A DNA stretch of 64,000 nucleotides from Saprospiraceae bacterium (GTDB lineage Bacteria; Bacteroidota; Bacteroidia; Chitinophagales; Saprospiraceae), in contig JALHQW010000018.1 in NCBI GenBank assembly GCA_022841745.1, positions 6,870-70,869 on the forward strand, written 5' to 3'. The notes under the pieces were generated by a model. The model did no database searches and was not told the origin of the DNA. It was given only the letters and a program-made list of their open reading frames with translations. Position 1 is the first letter of the stretch, and each line of letters begins with the position of its first letter. The translations under genes were made by a program, and so were the position numbers. This document shows positions 8,701 to 17,300 of the stretch, piece by piece.

Positions 8701-10151
8701 GGATTGTTTGTGCCTTCAAGGTTGAGGTCAATGCTCCCGTCGGTTGCGCCAGGGCAGGATGCATTTGTCGTTGCCGTCGAAAGCGAAACAGTTTGTGTGG
8801 GGACAAGCACAATCGTTTCAACCACAATAGCGCCATTGGTGCCCGTGATGGTAGCGGTGTAACTGCCATTTGCTAGGCCCGTGCGGTTTGCGCCTGTGCC
8901 GCCATCGCTCCAAGTGATGGAAGGTGTCGGCGTGTTCTGCGAAAAGCTGATTTGAATACTACCTGTATTGGCATTGCTGCAAACAGCGGGCGCTGACGTA
9001 ATTTGATAAGTCCATTCTTCCGTTGCATCTCGGAGGCGATAAGCGATGCCATTGCCGAGGCCAAGCATGAAAAGCTCACCGTTCCTGTTTTCTCCAAATG
9101 AAACCAATTGATTGTTCAATAAGTCAACAAGCTGCGTGTTTGTCCATCCGCCAGTTCCATTTGGCAGGACAGACCAGAGCCGTCCTGAGCAATAGTCGGT
9201 ATAGAGGTACCTGCCGTATAGCTGTGGGTGGGTAAACCCACGATAGACAAAGCCGCCAGTGACAGAACAACCCAACGTATTGGAATTGGCGTATTCTGCC
9301 ACAGGCATCGTCAGCGTGCTAACGTTGGGGCAATTATTGGTATTGAAAGGGTGAGTGCCTTCGTAGCAGCGCCAGCCATAGTTCTCACCACCAACACTAC
9401 TGGCAGGTTGAAAATCAATTTCCTCCCATTCATTTTGCCCTACATCACCCATCCAAAGGTCACCTGTTTGACGGTCAAAACTGAAGCGCCAAGGATTGCG
9501 AAGGCCGAGTGCCCAAATTTCATCGAGTGTTGTTGGGCTGTTGACAAAGGGGTTGCTGGCAGGTATGCTGTACGGCGAGCCGCCGTCCACATCAATGCGG
9601 AGCATTTTGCCGAGCAAGGAGTTTCTGTTCTGACCATACCCTTGTGGGTCGCCGCCTGATCCACCGTCTCCGAGGCCAATATAGAGGTAGCCATCGGGGC
9701 CAAATTTCACGCAACCTCCATTGTGGTTGCTGTAGGGTTGGTCAACTGCAAGTAAAATAAGCTCGCTGTTGGGGTCGGCGATATTGGGGTCATTGGCCGA
9801 AACTGAAAATCGGCTGATTTTGGTGTCCCCGCTGTTGTCGGTATAATTCACATAAAAAAAGCCATTTTGAGCATAGTTGGGATGGAAAGCAAGACCAAGC
9901 AGTCCCTGTTCGTTGCCACCTGAGCCTACCCTTGGGTCAATGTCGAGAAAAGGAGTTGGCAGTTTGGTACCGGCCTTTGTCAATATCCAAATCTTTCCGC
10001 CTTGCTCCACGACGAACAATCTATCATCGCCGCAATGGGTGATATCGCAAGGGCGGGTAAATCCCGTGGCAAAACTGACGAGGGATACTTGGGTTTGGGC
10101 TTCCCCTATGAAGAAAAAGAGGAAGAGCAATTGTGTGGTGATGTTTTTCAT
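5799..10151 (-). CDS. Secreted glucose/sorbosone dehydrogenase-like protein with 12 repeats and T9SS sorting domain
   Basis: The 1450-residue protein has four parts. First is a signal peptide (MKNITTQLLFLFFFIGEAQTQ). Second is a six-bladed beta-propeller of the soluble PQQ-dependent glucose/sorbosone dehydrogenase family (about 25-370; motifs HNGGCVKFGPDG, LGLRNPWRFSFD, EEIDF). Third are twelve repeats of about 75 residues (about 385-1290), each with a pattern close to C..A..GSIDL....SDGS..DRTGL.AG.YSVT.TSAEGC. Fourth are an Ig-like stretch with YQWYRNG and a T9SS type-A sorting domain (from IRPNPFS to the end). The repeats resemble SprB-type repeats. The expected role is a surface-exposed sugar or aldose dehydrogenase or carbohydrate-binding enzyme; the true substrate cannot be told. 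It follows the M24 peptidase gene by 34 bases on the same strand. Confidence 0.85.
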   Translation of the reverse strand: MKNITTQLLFLFFFIGEAQTQVSLVSFATGFTRPCDITHCGDDRLFVVEQGGKIWILTKAGTKLPTPFLDIDPRVGSGGNEQGLLGLAFHPNYAQNGFFYVNYTDNSGDTKISRFSVSANDPNIADPNSELILLAVDQPYSNHNGGCVKFGPDGYLYIGLGDGGSGGDPQGYGQNRNSLLGKMLRIDVDGGSPYSIPASNPFVNSPTTLDEIWALGLRNPWRFSFDRQTGDLWMGDVGQNEWEEIDFQPASSVGGENYGWRCYEGTHPFNTNNCPNVSTLTMPVAEYANSNTLGCSVTGGFVYRGFTHPQLYGRYLYTDYCSGRLWSVLPNGTGGWTNTQLVDLLNNQLVSFGENRNGELFMLGLGNGIAYRLRDATEEWTYQITSAPAVCSNANTGSIQISFSQNTPTPSITWSDGGTGANRTGLANGSYTATITGTNGAIVVETIVLVPTQTVSLSTATTNASCPGATDGSIDLNLEGTNNPPATVTWSDGSADLDRNGLAAGQYSVTVTSAEGCVFEAAFTLTVNNPISMVSSITNVTCIGEADGNIQLVLAGTNAAPTSVVWSDGVTGLQRTNLAVGEYNVTLTSAEGCILEAMFEIIALNSLSLVANVVDVSCPNASNGGIDLTLIGTSNPPAAIVWSDGSTELDRTGLVAGQYSITVTSTEGCSRVETYEVALSSNAALTGTVTNVPCPEAANGSIGVVLNGSTAISAIWSDGNTDLNRTGLSAGDYAVTVTSAEGCTFEETFTIAVSNSISLSSVVNNIPCSNADDGSIHLSLVGSNTAPAAVLWSDGSSALVRTGLAAGQYAVTVTSSEGCVFEANFDITVAAILSLSGNVEGVPCAEATNGSIDLTLEGSNLPNVSVLWNDGSNEFDRTGLAAGIYSVTVTSAEGCVLEEAFTISVAPTISLSGIVADVPCVEAANGGIDLILEGSNLTNASVIWNDGSNEPDRTGLSAGEYSVTLTSAEGCVIEEIFAVSNSNAVSLLGATSDVPCAEAASGSIDLTILGSNAPPASVLWNDGSTEPDRTGLLAGAYSVTLTSAEGCVIEETFEIGNLNSISLLGATTDVPCAEAASGSIDLTIVGSGAPPTTVLWNDGNMDFDRTGLSAGGYSVTLTSAEGCIFETGFEVISLNSFSVTGQVTDITCLGQADGSIDLTVNVPTFVVIWSDGSIDLDRTNLAAGAYTVNVGSVEGCVFEATFVVDSSNAVSVSAEVNSVFCSGDSDGSIHLTLINSSSGVAGVNWSDGSIGFDLTGLSAGEYSVSVTTVEGCLFIENFILAAQFSSPLPVIANQNGNEFILEVNGVFASYQWYRNGVAIQGANSSNYNVFEGGILEGDYTVEVTDGNGCSGISNSIYVSWNSAISIPELQAVQIRPNPFSQQLQLELTINEPVALQLFLKDLEGKVVFFKQMNATFSGSHSFDFGHLPSGSYFLILKNEREEWVEEVIKL
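6290..8990 (-). repeat. Twelve tandem coding repeats of about 225 bp
   Basis: The in-frame repeat block of the 1450-residue protein. Each unit codes for 73-76 residues with one Cys near the start and one in the EGC motif. Units 8-10 (about 6800-7480) are nearly identical in DNA, pointing to recent duplication, while the outer units are more diverged. Confidence 0.85.
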
Positions 10152-10185
10152 GCTCGATTATTTAGATTGTTTCATGAATCAAGAA

Positions 10186-11532
10186 TCATTTCCTCGGAAT
10201 GGTCAAAATCTCCGTCATGCGCCCGTCCAGGAACCAAAAGCTACCGTTTTGGAAAACGCCGTCTTCTTCCAGCATGATTCGGACGGGCTTATCGCCCCAT
10301 TCTTTTACGGGAGTGGCTGCGAACAGTTCAATGGAATAGGCAGTGTTTGGGAAAAGCGGGTAATCGCCTTGACCGGGCACCCCTTGCTGTTTATCCCAAA
10401 GTCCAATGGTAGGCCCAGCGGCATGACCGTGCAGGCCGATTGGATGGGTATAGACGCTGGCAACGATGCCTTCTTTCTTGGCTTGTTCCAATGCTGCTAG
10501 GAGCACTTGGTTCCCCGTTTTCCCTTCGCTGAATTGAGCCGTCAAGATGTCCTGCAACCGATTGCCATTGCGCAGCGCAGCTTGAAGGCCCGCCGGAACA
10601 GCGGTTTCGCCCGGTTTTAATACATAAAAATGCTGCTGCTGGTCAGTGTTGAGCCGCAGGTAAGTGATGCCAAAGTCAACGTGCAGCAAGTCGCCCGGCA
10701 GGATGACCTCCTGTCGGGGTCGGAGCGAAAACGAGCGCAGGAACTCATTGTTCGTGCTGTCTGCCCGCTGGATGGAAACACTCGGCTGGAACCAAGTCTC
10801 CAAGCCAAGGTCGGTCACTCGTTGCCGCAGCCACCAGACCACATCGTCGGTGGTGGTAATGCCAGGATGGATGGCTTTTTCGGAAAGGCCCTCTTGTAAT
10901 ATGGTATGGCTCAAATGGCAAATCTGCGGATAGATTTCCAGCTCCCTCGGCGTGCGGGTTTCGAGCCAAGCCACGGCAAGCCGGTGGGCGCTGGCCACCC
11001 TTTGGTGGTATTTTTTGGGCAAATACTGCATGAAAGCCTCGTACTCGGCATGGGTCAGGCCATCGGCAAGTGCAAAATCCCTGGAGAAGTTCAGCCCGAT
11101 TTTTTTGGGCTGCTTCGACTCGATATGCTGCATGAGCGCCTCCCATTGGTCGGGATAAACATCCACGTTCCAAGCGCCCTTGAGCAGCTTGCCAACATCA
11201 TAGCGGGCAATGGCCACTTTTTCCAAGGGCCGCCCCTTGCCCGGGTCGTGAAATACCATGATGGTACGGCGCCGTGCCGAAAGCCACTCGGCTGGCAGCA
11301 TGGTCTTCATGACAGGGTCTTCTGCGTATTCCCTTGAGATGAGCACCCACATGTCGAAACCCTCTTGTCGCATGAGTTGAGGCAGGAGCTGATCGAGCCG
11401 TTCTTCGAGGATTTCATCGGTCAGGCGGGCACGCTCCCGCTCCGAAAGGATGATTGGCATTGGAGACTGGGCCGAGAGCTTGGCAAGTTGAACCATAGCA
11501 AGCAGCAGTAAGACTATTCTCAATTTTTTCAT
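10186..11532 (-). CDS. Secreted M24 family (Xaa-Pro aminopeptidase-like) metallopeptidase
   Basis: M24 'pita-bread' peptidases bind two metals through five side chains. Here the candidates are Asp in LHVDFG, Asp in LNTDQQQ, His in GLHGHAAGP, Glu in YSIELFA and Glu in MLEEDGVF, so the site looks intact. The 448-residue protein begins with a signal peptide (MKKLRIVLLLLAMVQLAKLSAQ) and an N-terminal creatinase-like domain (about 25-190), so it acts outside the cytoplasm. It starts 20 bases after dinB and is followed at 34 bases by the secreted dehydrogenase, so the three may be co-transcribed. The exact substrate is unknown. Confidence 0.8.
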   Translation of the reverse strand: MKKLRIVLLLLAMVQLAKLSAQSPMPIILSERERARLTDEILEERLDQLLPQLMRQEGFDMWVLISREYAEDPVMKTMLPAEWLSARRRTIMVFHDPGKGRPLEKVAIARYDVGKLLKGAWNVDVYPDQWEALMQHIESKQPKKIGLNFSRDFALADGLTHAEYEAFMQYLPKKYHQRVASAHRLAVAWLETRTPRELEIYPQICHLSHTILQEGLSEKAIHPGITTTDDVVWWLRQRVTDLGLETWFQPSVSIQRADSTNNEFLRSFSLRPRQEVILPGDLLHVDFGITYLRLNTDQQQHFYVLKPGETAVPAGLQAALRNGNRLQDILTAQFSEGKTGNQVLLAALEQAKKEGIVASVYTHPIGLHGHAAGPTIGLWDKQQGVPGQGDYPLFPNTAYSIELFAATPVKEWGDKPVRIMLEEDGVFQNGSFWFLDGRMTEILTIPRK

Positions 11533-11552
11533 CGAAATTCAATTAAACAGAA

Positions 11553-12647
11553 TCACAAATCTCCGAAATCAAACTCCAATTGCATCCCCTCCCCCATCAT
11601 TTCTTTTTCGAGGTTGGAAACAGAGATGCCGAGTAGCCGCACTGCTTCAATCTCGTGACGGCTGGCATCGAGAAGTTCAAAACTGGTTTGCTGCAAGGCA
11701 TCCAGCGTCCGTATTTCCCCGCCAAAAGACCTGCTACGGCTAATGATTTTGAACTCCGGCGTCTTTATTTTCAGTGTGACCGTCCGCCCGAAATTGTCGT
11801 GTTTTACCATGTGGTCGAACACGGTTTGGATGATGGGCACGAGGCGTTCCTTCATCTCGGTGGTCTCGCTCACGTCCTCGAAAAACGTGCGTTCGGCCCC
11901 AATGCTTTTTCGGATGCGGTTGGGGTTAACGGGGCGGTTGTCCTCCGCCCTTACTATATGGTAGTAATGCCTGCCCGCTTTGCCAAAACGTTGCGCCAGC
12001 TCTATTTTTGAAAAACTGCGCAGGTCGCTGCCTGTTCGGATACCCATTTTCTTCATGCGCTCCGCCGTCACCTTGCCGATGCCGTGAAATTTCTCAACAG
12101 GCAATTTTGCCAAGAAATCGAGCGCCTCTTCCGGCAAGATGGTCTTCATGCCATTTGGCTTGTTGATGTCGGAAGCCACCTTCGCCAAGAACTTGTTGAA
12201 GGAAACGCCTGCCGAGGCCGTCAGCCCTGTCTCTTCCTCGATGCGGCGACGGATGTCAATGGCAATCTGCATAGCGGAGTTGATACCTTTTTTGTTCTCG
12301 GTCACATCGAGGTAGGCTTCGTCGAGCGAGAGCGGCTCCACCAGGTCGGTATAGTCGAGGAAGATACTGCGGATTTGGCGGGAGACTTCCTGGTAAGCGC
12401 TGAACCGCCCACGCACGAAGACAATGTTCTGGCAAAGCCGCTGTGCTGTCATGCCGGGCATTGCGGAGCGAACCCCGTACCGCCGAGCCTCATAGCTGGC
12501 CGAGGCCACTACGCCTCTTGTTCCTCCGCCGCCCACGGCCACGGGCTTGCCCCGCAGTTCGGGGTTGTCCCGCTGCTCGATGCTTGCAAAAAAGGCATCC
12601 ATGTCTATGTGGATGATTTTGCGGAAAAGGAGGTAGTCTGGATTCAC
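11553..12647 (-). CDS. dinB: DNA polymerase IV (Y-family translesion polymerase)
   Basis: Pol IV copies past damaged bases with low fidelity. The 364-residue product has the catalytic motifs IHIDMDAFFAS and SLDEAYLDVT, the helix-hairpin-helix region (GIGKVTAERMKKMGI), a little-finger domain and, at the C-terminus, QLEFDF, which fits the beta-clamp binding motif. The start is a GTG at 12647; translation from it gives the usual short extension before the first catalytic strand. No LexA or UmuD gene is near. It heads a possible three-gene unit with the M24 peptidase and the dehydrogenase-like protein. Confidence 0.95.
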   Translation of the reverse strand: MNPDYLLFRKIIHIDMDAFFASIEQRDNPELRGKPVAVGGGGTRGVVASASYEARRYGVRSAMPGMTAQRLCQNIVFVRGRFSAYQEVSRQIRSIFLDYTDLVEPLSLDEAYLDVTENKKGINSAMQIAIDIRRRIEEETGLTASAGVSFNKFLAKVASDINKPNGMKTILPEEALDFLAKLPVEKFHGIGKVTAERMKKMGIRTGSDLRSFSKIELAQRFGKAGRHYYHIVRAEDNRPVNPNRIRKSIGAERTFFEDVSETTEMKERLVPIIQTVFDHMVKHDNFGRTVTLKIKTPEFKIISRSRSFGGEIRTLDALQQTSFELLDASRHEIEAVRLLGISVSNLEKEMMGEGMQLEFDFGDL

Positions 12648-12677
12648 GATTAGGTTCCCTTCAGGATTGACAAAGGG

Positions 12678-12708
12678 TTGCCAAAAGTCGAGGATTATTC
12701 TATTTTTG
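12678..12708 (+). promoter_or_regulatory. Promoter for the 12877 gene
   Basis: TTG (12678-12680), 20 bases, then TATTTTTG (12701-12708): a good Bacteroidota promoter reading to the right, away from dinB. Confidence 0.6.
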
Positions 12709-12735
12709 TAGGAATAAAATTGCTGACTATTCCCT

Positions 12736-12761
12736 AAACCCCATTCAAATGGATGGGGTTT
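12736..12761 (+). other. Leader hairpin
   Basis: AAACCCCAT and ATGGGGTTT pair perfectly (9 bp) around an 8-base loop, shortly after the promoter at 12701 and before the start at 12877. It is not followed by a T-run, so it is not an obvious terminator; a regulatory leader structure is possible. Confidence 0.4.
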
Positions 12762-12876
12762 AATAGAAATGCTGCCGGAAACCGAAGGTGGATTGGGTTT
12801 TCAAAAAATTGGAGATAATTCTATTATTGTTGGCGTGTGTAACAGAAAAATTATCTTCATAAAAAAACTGTTGCCG

Positions 12877-13263
12877 ATGAGTACCGAAAATCCAGATTGG
12901 TGGGACGAACTGACTGACGATGAGCAATCATTGATTCAGCAATGTTTGCAGCAACTTGAAAAAGGAGAAAGGCTTTCAAACAGCCAAGTTCGAGCAGAAA
13001 TTGGCAAGTTGCTGGGCAAGCAGCAAGGCCGTGAGCCTTTGTCTGTGGACGAATTATCCCTTATTTTGGAGGATTCGCAAAAGCAAAATGATGCAGGGAA
13101 TTTCATAGAAGCTGAAGATGCTAAGGCGTTTTTGATGGATTGGAAGAAACTGCCCAATGCGGTAAAATTAGCCATAAAAACCTCACAGCTGCAGTTGGTA
13201 AATGGGGAGGGGATTTCGTTGGATGATGTGTTGTCGAAATACCGAAAAAGTTATAAGCCATGA
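12877..13263 (+). CDS. Small antitoxin-like protein with a duplicated unit
   Basis: 128 residues, acidic, no membrane segment or signal. The N-terminal half (DWWDELTDDEQSLIQQCLQQ, then LEKGERLSNSQVRAEIGKLL) and the C-terminal half (LPNAVKLAIKTSQLQLVNGE, then GISLDDVLSKYRKSY) both look like the helical unit found in many Bacteroidota antitoxins paired with ParE/RelE toxins. Here two units seem to be fused and no toxin gene is adjacent. The ATG at 12877 is chosen because the frame upstream of it is low-complexity and unlike protein. The family call is an impression from sequence pattern only. Confidence 0.5.
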   Translation: MSTENPDWWDELTDDEQSLIQQCLQQLEKGERLSNSQVRAEIGKLLGKQQGREPLSVDELSLILEDSQKQNDAGNFIEAEDAKAFLMDWKKLPNAVKLAIKTSQLQLVNGEGISLDDVLSKYRKSYKP

Positions 13264-13271
13264 ACTTATGA

Positions 13272-14162
13272 TTACTTCAACTTCACAAGTCTCCCATCTT
13301 TGTATGTGAATCGAGCCTTCCATTCCCTACTTGGGCAACACAGCGCTTCATCACCTCTGTAATCATAAAACTTGTAAACTAAAGTGCCATCGAGTTCGAT
13401 ATATTCAACTCCCCACGCCACAGCCTGGAAATCACCATTCTTATTGATATTGTTTGGTTCTTCAATAATTTTATAATCACCTTCTGGAGTTGAAACTATA
13501 ACAAGATTTGTCAAATCCCATCTGTTAGCCGTTCCTGCATCTTCAGGAGCACAGTCAATTCTTACCCAAGCATCTAAAAACATATCGCCATTTATATTGC
13601 CTAGAACAATTTGAAAAAAGTCATCATGACATCCCAATGTTGATAATTTTAAATAAGCCTTTCTAATTTTCTTTATCGCTTTTTCCTCATCTGGCGTCCA
13701 CTTTATTTCTTCATTTTCGGTTTGTCCATAAACGGACTGACCATATTTAAATGGCACTGTAAAATCATTGGATTGATTTTTCCAATGTCCATTATAAGCC
13801 ATAGTGGTAGTGTCGAAAACACCTTCAAAAATGCCAGTGATACTGTCTTCAACTTCACTGTTGTACTCTTCCAAATACAGCATTGAATTTTTCCAATGAC
13901 CAGCTATACTGATGTCTTCCCCATTTTCGTGGTTAAAGAAAAAGCCGGTCAAGTTTTCACTACTGCCTTCCAATTGAATACTTGATTCAATATTGTTCCC
14001 AAGCACTCCTCTCAATTCAAAGTACAAGGCAGGTTCAACGTAATGCTCTGTCTCATCATCGATGTTGAATGAGGCTATTTGGAAAGGCCCAAGTACTTTT
14101 TTTTGCTGGGTATCATTGCAACCAAAGAACAGTAAAGCCAATAGAAGTACATTCAATTTCAT
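13272..14162 (-). CDS. Hypothetical lipoprotein
   Basis: 296 residues starting MKLNVLLLALLFFGCNDTQQ, with a clear lipobox (FFGC) for signal peptidase II. The mature part is acidic and beta-rich; no domain is recognised. It has a central WTPDEEKAIKKIRKAYLKLS helix and a Cys-containing end (EALCCPSREW). It converges with the 12877 gene, leaving 8 bases between stop codons. An upstream TTG at 14168 is an alternative start but the ATG at 14162 gives a cleaner signal peptide. Confidence 0.7.
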   Translation of the reverse strand: MKLNVLLLALLFFGCNDTQQKKVLGPFQIASFNIDDETEHYVEPALYFELRGVLGNNIESSIQLEGSSENLTGFFFNHENGEDISIAGHWKNSMLYLEEYNSEVEDSITGIFEGVFDTTTMAYNGHWKNQSNDFTVPFKYGQSVYGQTENEEIKWTPDEEKAIKKIRKAYLKLSTLGCHDDFFQIVLGNINGDMFLDAWVRIDCAPEDAGTANRWDLTNLVIVSTPEGDYKIIEEPNNINKNGDFQAVAWGVEYIELDGTLVYKFYDYRGDEALCCPSREWKARFTYKDGRLVKLK

Positions 14163-14327
14163 ATTCAAGGATGTTTTTCTGGGAGATTCATATTACAACA
14201 AACATTTCCGTGCCAAAAAAGCCATAAAAGCTGTATAGATTCGCAGAAGTCCTTACTGGGTAAAACTTGACAACACCCCTCCACTTTCCCCAAATTCTCC
14301 CTACCTTCGCCCCCCGAATTTGAACAA

Positions 14328-17300
14328 ATGCGTCTCAAGACCCTCGAAATAAAAGGCTTCAAGTCCTTCGCCGATGAAACGGTCATCCATTTCAACGAGG
14401 ACGTGATTGGCATTGTCGGGCCGAACGGCTCGGGCAAGAGCAACGTCGTGGACGCCATCCGCTGGGTGCTGGGCGAGCAGAAGAGCAGTGAACTCCGCCT
14501 CGACACCATGACCTCGGTCATCTTCAACGGCACGAAAAGCCGCAAGCAGGGCGGCATGGCGCAGGTGACTTTGAGCTTCGAGAACACCAAAAACCTGCTG
14601 CCCACCGAGTACAATTCCGTCGCCATCACCCGCCGGCTCTACCGCAGCGGCGAGAGCGAGTACCAACTGAACGGCGTCGTCTGCCGCTTGAAGGACATCA
14701 CCAACCTGCTGATGGACACGGGCATCGGCTCCAACAGCTACGCCATCATTGCCCTCGGCATGGTGGACGAGATTCTGGCGGACAAGGACAACGCCCGCCG
14801 CAAGATGTTCGAACAGGCCGCTGGCATTTCCAAGTACAAAATCCGTAAACGGGAAACGCTACAAAAACTGCAAGCCACCACCGCCGACCTGGAGCGGGTG
14901 GACGACCTCTTGTTTGAAATCAACAACAACCTCAAGTCGCTGGAAACGCAGGCCAAGCGCACCAAGAAATACTACGAACTCAAGGAGGAATACAAGGATT
15001 TGGCCATCAAATTAGCGGCGCTGAAATCGGAATCGCTGAAGGCCAAGTACAAGGAAATCAAGGACTCGTTGGAAAAAGAGGAAGACCGCTACCGCCAACT
15101 CGAAATAGACCAGCGTCAGATGGAGGCGGGCCTGGAGCAGCAGCGCAAGACCAACCTCGACCAAGAGCAGGCCCTGAGCGAGCGCCAGCGGGAGATGAAC
15201 CAACTCGTGGGCCGCATCCGGGATGCCGAAAACGAGCGACGGGTGCTGGAACAGCGAATCACGTTTGTGGAGCAGAACAAGGCGAAGTCGCAGGAGGCCA
15301 TCGTGATAGCGAAGTCCCGCATTGCAACGCTGGATGACGAAATCGCCAACTACCGGGAGACGCTGCAAGAAGACCGCCGCCTCGAAGGCCGCCTCGAACA
15401 ACAGCTCGAAGCCGCTGAAAAGCGCCTCAACGACATCCGCCAGAGCCACGGGGAGATGAAGGCCGGACTGGATTCCATCATGCAGAACCAGCAGAAGGTG
15501 GAGCGGGAGCTTTACGAACTCGAAAAGTCCAAGGCGGTGAATGCCAACCAGATGGAGAACCTTCGCCACGACATCCAGCATGGGGAAGAGGAGGTCAAGA
15601 ACCGCAGGACGGAGACTGCCTCTTTGCAAAGCAAGATAAAGGACCTCGAAAAAGAGGAAGCCGAGCGAAAGGCCGCAGTGGAAGCCCTCGAAAAAGCCGA
15701 GGAGGACAGGCGTTCGCAAATTGCCGAAGGCGAAACCAAGCTCGACGAACTAAAGACCCGCATCCAAAAAATACACCGGGAACTAGACTCGAAACGCAAC
15801 GAGTACAAGCTGACCAAGAGCATGGTCGAGAGCTTAGAGGGTTTCCCGGAATCCATCCGCTTCCTCAGCAATGCGAAGAACTGGGCCAAGCAGGCACCGC
15901 TCCTCTCCGACCTGATTTACGTGGAGGTGGACTATCGGGTTGCCATCGAAAACTACCTAGAACCCTACCTCAACTTCTACGTGACGGAGAACATCGAGGA
16001 TGCCCAACAGGCCGTGCAGTTGCTGCAATCGGCACAGAAAGGCAAGGCCAATTTCTTCGTTAACGATAGCTTCAAGGACTTCACGCCGAGCATGGCGATG
16101 AACTCTGGCGACATGCGTCCCGCCACAGATTTCGTGCAGTGCGACCCAGCCTACCGCAACCTTGTCAGCTTCCTTTTGGACAATGTTTTTGTCCTTGAAA
16201 AAGAAGAAGTTGCGAAGCAGCTGAGCGGGGAAAATAGGACGCTGTTGGCCAAGTCTGGCCGCTTCATCCAGCGCAGGCACAGCTTGACGGGTGGCTCGGT
16301 AGGCTTGTTCGAGGGCAAGAAAATTGGGCGGAAAAAGAACCTCGAAATCCTGGAAAATGCCATCAAACGGGGCGAGGAAGAGGAGAACGTGCTTTCGACG
16401 GAGATGTACAATTTGAAATCGAGCATAGAGGCGCTAAAGGGGCAGCAGTCGAGGCAGCAGATACAGCAAGAACAGAATTTGCTGAACCGTATTTCGCAGG
16501 AGCGGGTATCGCTGGCGGCCCGTTTGGAAAGTTTTGAGTCCTATATAAAGGATGTGGACGCCCGCAAGGTGCAGACTTTGGAGCGCATCAAAGGCTTCGA
16601 GGAAGCCAATGCAAACATCGAAAAGCAATTAGACGAGAAGATGCAGACTGCTGACGAGGCTCGCAAGCAAATCAGCAACACGGATGGCAAGTTCCGGGCA
16701 GTGGCGGAGGAAATGAGCACGGCCAGCACCGATTTCAACAACAAGAACATCGAGTTCATTAAGCAGCAGAACAAGGTGTCGTCGCTGCAACGGGAGCTTT
16801 CGTTCAGGGAAAAACAGTTGGATGAAACGAAGGCAACAATGGCCACCAACCAAAGGGCACTCGACCAATCGGGCGGCGAGGTGGCGCAAATCAACGACGA
16901 CATTGAGAAGTTGGTGAAGGCGCTGCAAGAGAACTACGCCAAGCGCAAAGAAAAAGAAGGCAGCCTCTCTGCTGCTGAACAAGCGTTTTTTGGGGCACGC
17001 AACAGCATCCATGAAATAGAGGATAAGCTGCGGGCGCTGGGCCGCCAATCGCAGGAGTCACAGATAAAAATCAACAACCTTCGGGAGAAGTTCAGCGACA
17101 CGAAATACCAGCTCACGAATATTGCGGAGCGCCTACGAATTGAGTTCAACCTCAGCATCAACGACCATGACGCGCTGACATTGACCCCCGAACAGCGGGA
17201 GGGGTTGGATGAAAACGACATGCAAATCAAGGTAGAGCGCATCAAGAACCGCTTGGACAACTATGGCGAAATCAACCCGATGGCCGTGGAAGCCTACGAC

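Noticed and set aside
6280-8862. Long plus-strand frames opposite the repeat region
   Set aside because: They mirror the coding repeats of the minus-strand protein, are rich in Ser/Pro without domain features, and have no promoter; antisense shadows.
14165-14666. Minus-strand frames over the start of smc
   Set aside because: Shadows of the GC-rich smc coding frame; no family features.
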